A DNA stretch of 64,000 nucleotides, taken from Cristatella mucedo. Its lineage: Eukaryota > Bryozoa > Phylactolaemata > Cristatellidae. Below the pieces are notes generated by a model, which was not told the origin of the DNA, made no database searches, and was given only the letters and a program-made list of their open reading frames with translations. Of the stretch, positions 61,598 through 64,000 are shown in pieces; the first letter of the stretch is position 1, and each line of letters starts with the position of its first letter. The stretch spans positions 1,485,001 through 1,549,000 of the forward strand of contig WPIO01000063.1 in the NCBI GenBank assembly GCA_009760855.2, written 5' to 3'. The position numbers were made by a program, and so were the translations under genes.

Positions 61598-62282
61598 GCG
61601 AACTGGCAAAGTTAGGAAATCGTTGATTACCTCGCGGCAGTCACGTTATTAGAAGCCTTACCAAGCGTGACTAAATTAGCCCGTCGGCTTTATTTTCATT
61701 GATGTTAGTGATTGTTAGTGTTAAGAACTGATAGGCAGGTTCACTCGAAACGCACCTGACCACGCATACTATAAGCTAGGATCGTATAATCAAATGATGC
61801 ATGGACACATTTAGACTACGTACGAAACGTATACTTATGCTTCATTTCCACATCTTTAGGCACGCACAACAGTACCTTGTCTCTCGTGCTATTGGAAATC
61901 CGCTGCTTCAATTCGTAGAAATCTGAACGATATTTACAACTTCATATAGATCGTCAAGGATCGCTATGTTGGTGACTATAGTAATTCTTACTAAATGACT
62001 GAAATGCTGGTAGTTATTTTAGTACATGACGGCAGTGCAAAGCAGCAAGATCAAACCTTAAGCACGTGGCTGAACTAAGGGTACTTTTTGAATATCTTTG
62101 TCTATAGGAGGCAGTGTGACCCTGCGATGCGTTCAAAGCGTGAAAATTCGACGCAACTATTGGCTGAGCATGAAGGAAAGCCGACCGACAAGTTTAGCTT
62201 ACTAGTTCATTGCCGTAGAGAACTTTAATAGCAAAAATAATATATTAAATGGTTTTCTGCAGTCTCAACGTTGCTAGTCGAT
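61598..62282 (+). repeat. Direct repeat, copy 2 (~685 bp)
   Basis: Same orientation as copy 1, begins GCGAACTGGCAAAG and ends next to the LINE-A copy at 62283. Confidence 0.8.
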
Positions 62283-63682
62283 TGCCATTGAAGAGCTTGT
62301 TTTGCTCGATCTTTCGGCAGCTTTTGGCACCATCGATCACAAAGTTCTTCTTGAGCGTCTCTCATCTCGCCTGGGCATCACTGGAACTGCTCTGCAGTGG
62401 TTCAGGTCCTATCTCAGTGGGAGACTCCAGAGTATTGACGTGAATGGACAAAGATCGTCTGAAGTACCTCTGAAATACCGAGTACCTCGGGGCTCCGTGC
62501 TAGGTCCGGTTCTTTGCACGGTTTTTATTCTCCCTCTTGTTGATGTGATTGCCAAGCACAATCTAGGCTTTCACTTCTATGCGATTGACACTCAGTTGTA
62601 CCTTTGCTTTGATCCCTCCCAGCCTTCGAACACCTCAAATTCTCTAAACTCCCTTGCTGCATGCATTGATGACATCGGCACATGGATGGCAGCAAATTTT
62701 CTAAAACTAAACGATGACAAAACTAATGTACTTGTTATGGGCAAACCCAGTGTGATTTAGAGATTAGAAAGGCTGACTCTCAAAATTGGCTCTGCCAGCA
62801 TATCTCCTGTCAAATCAGCTCGAAATCTAGGTGTCATATTGCAAAGCGACCTCTCGTTAGACGACCATATCAGCTCCACAGTCAAATGTGCCTATTTTCA
62901 GTTTCATAACATTGCTAACATTCGGGCTCGTTTAGATAAGGATACCACGTCTAAGTTGTTTCATGCATTCGTGACATCTCGTCTCGACTTCTGCAACTCA
63001 CTGCTTACTGGCCTACCAGCATGTGCGATCAGGGGATTGCAGCTGGTGCAAAACTCTGCAGCCAGGCTTGTCTGTCGTGAGCGTCGCAGTTGCCACATTA
63101 CTCCACTTCTTGCCGACCTGCACTGGCTACCAGTCAAGCAACGGATTGACTTCAAGGTTTTGTCGATCACTTTTAGGTCCCTTCATTCTATGGCTCCAGC
63201 CTATCTCTCCGACACACTCCCACATCGGGCCAAGCATCGTACCACCCGCTTTTCGGAATCCAAGAGTCTAGAAGTACCTCGTACAAACCTTAAATCCTTT
63301 GGAGACCGTGCATTTAGTTCGTATGCTCCCAAAGCCTGGAACTCCCTCCCGACCTGCGTCAGTACATCCCCTGACCTGACCACATTTAAAAGGAACTTAA
63401 AAACACACCCATTAATGACAGCATTTAGTAGGTCCCTGTGATTCGTCCTTCACGTGCTTATGCGTGCTGACACTGTGCATGCTGCCACTAACCACATTTG
63501 CATGCTGACCCTGTGCATGTCACCCCTAACCATGATATTCATTTTGTTTGTGTTTCAAGCATGATTTTACTTACCATTCAATTGCATTTCCCTTTGCAGC
63601 AAATGTAAAGCGCCTAGAAAGTTATTAAGTTTTCTGAGGGCGCTTTATCAAGTACATTGTTATTATTATTATTATTATTTTA
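62283..63682 (+). mobile_element. LINE-A copy, 5'-truncated
   Basis: Starts inside RT motif A. YAIDTQ replaces YADDTQ, and an in-frame TAG at 62758 and a frameshift before 62839 break the frame. The C-terminal frame is 62839-63441. The tail is (TTA)n at 63658-63682. It follows directly on the second 700-bp direct repeat. Confidence 0.92.
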
Positions 63683-64000
63683 AAACCTTCGTGATTTCAT
63701 GATAATGATTGTAACACTTGGTGGCAGTAACACCGTAGTACGGAGCCTGAAGAGAACTCTAATTACCATCCAGTCGACCGGAACGTTGACTACAAGTATT
63801 GTCAATCACTGTTAGGTACTTTTACGCCGTGGCTCCACTCAATCTATCGAAGCTACTATTCCAATAGGCTTCGACCCATGCCACCAACTTTCGGCGTAAA
63901 TATCATTTTGCTGTACAACATTGGAACTAGGAGTTCTGTTTGGAGATAATGCCTGTAGCTCCTCTGCCGTCAAAGCGTGAAACAAAATGATTCGAATGAT

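Overview
This is a metazoan nuclear genome window of low coding density. It has long introns with GT/AG borders, simple-sequence tracts, and many non-LTR retrotransposon, SINE and LTR-element copies. The protein matches (a STRIP/FAM40 STRIPAK scaffold and an intron-rich spermidine synthase) together with APE-type CR1/L2-like LINEs suggest an invertebrate animal. The lineage cannot be fixed from sequence alone. Nothing looks prokaryotic, and most long open frames are microsatellite artefacts or retrotransposon remnants.

Two host genes, both on the minus strand, fill most of the window. (1) STRIP: 17 coding exons found by eye from the start codon at 30322 down to 95, running off the left edge. 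All 16 internal junctions keep the reading frame, giving 641 codons that are collinear with the first three quarters of animal STRIP1/2. (2) A spermidine synthase gene: seven exons from about 55055 down to a stop at 33123, with an AATAAA at 32951-32956. Its exon 2 carries a 5-bp tandem duplication that breaks the frame. Exon 4 has Asn where the catalytic Asp is expected, and exon 6 has Phe for a conserved Tyr. It is either a decaying copy, a diverged paralogue, or affected by assembly error.

The introns and flanks are repeat landscapes. LINE-A is a CR1/L2-type family with an (ATT)n tail and about 15 copies or pieces; the longest is 22860-26390. LINE-B has an (ATTAC)n tail and four copies. Two tRNA-derived SINE families are present; one (SINE-2) shares its 3' tail with LINE-A, which suggests LINE-A mobilises it. 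A small LTR retrotransposon (50430 to about 52316) carries a gag-like frame and a hexapeptide-repeat frame but no visible pol; two solo LTRs of the same family flank spermidine synthase exon 3. Several insertions are nested: LTR element in LINE-A, an unclassified 1.8-kb element in LINE-A with a 4-bp target duplication, LINE-B in SINE-1, and SINE in SINE.

Other structure includes a ~480-bp purine-only tract in STRIP intron 1, a degenerate ~165-bp tandem array upstream of spermidine synthase exon 1, an 11-bp minisatellite, a pogo/Tigger-like short element, and a ~700-bp direct repeat pair at 58037 and 61598. From 58800 to 61590 no gene or recognised repeat was seen.
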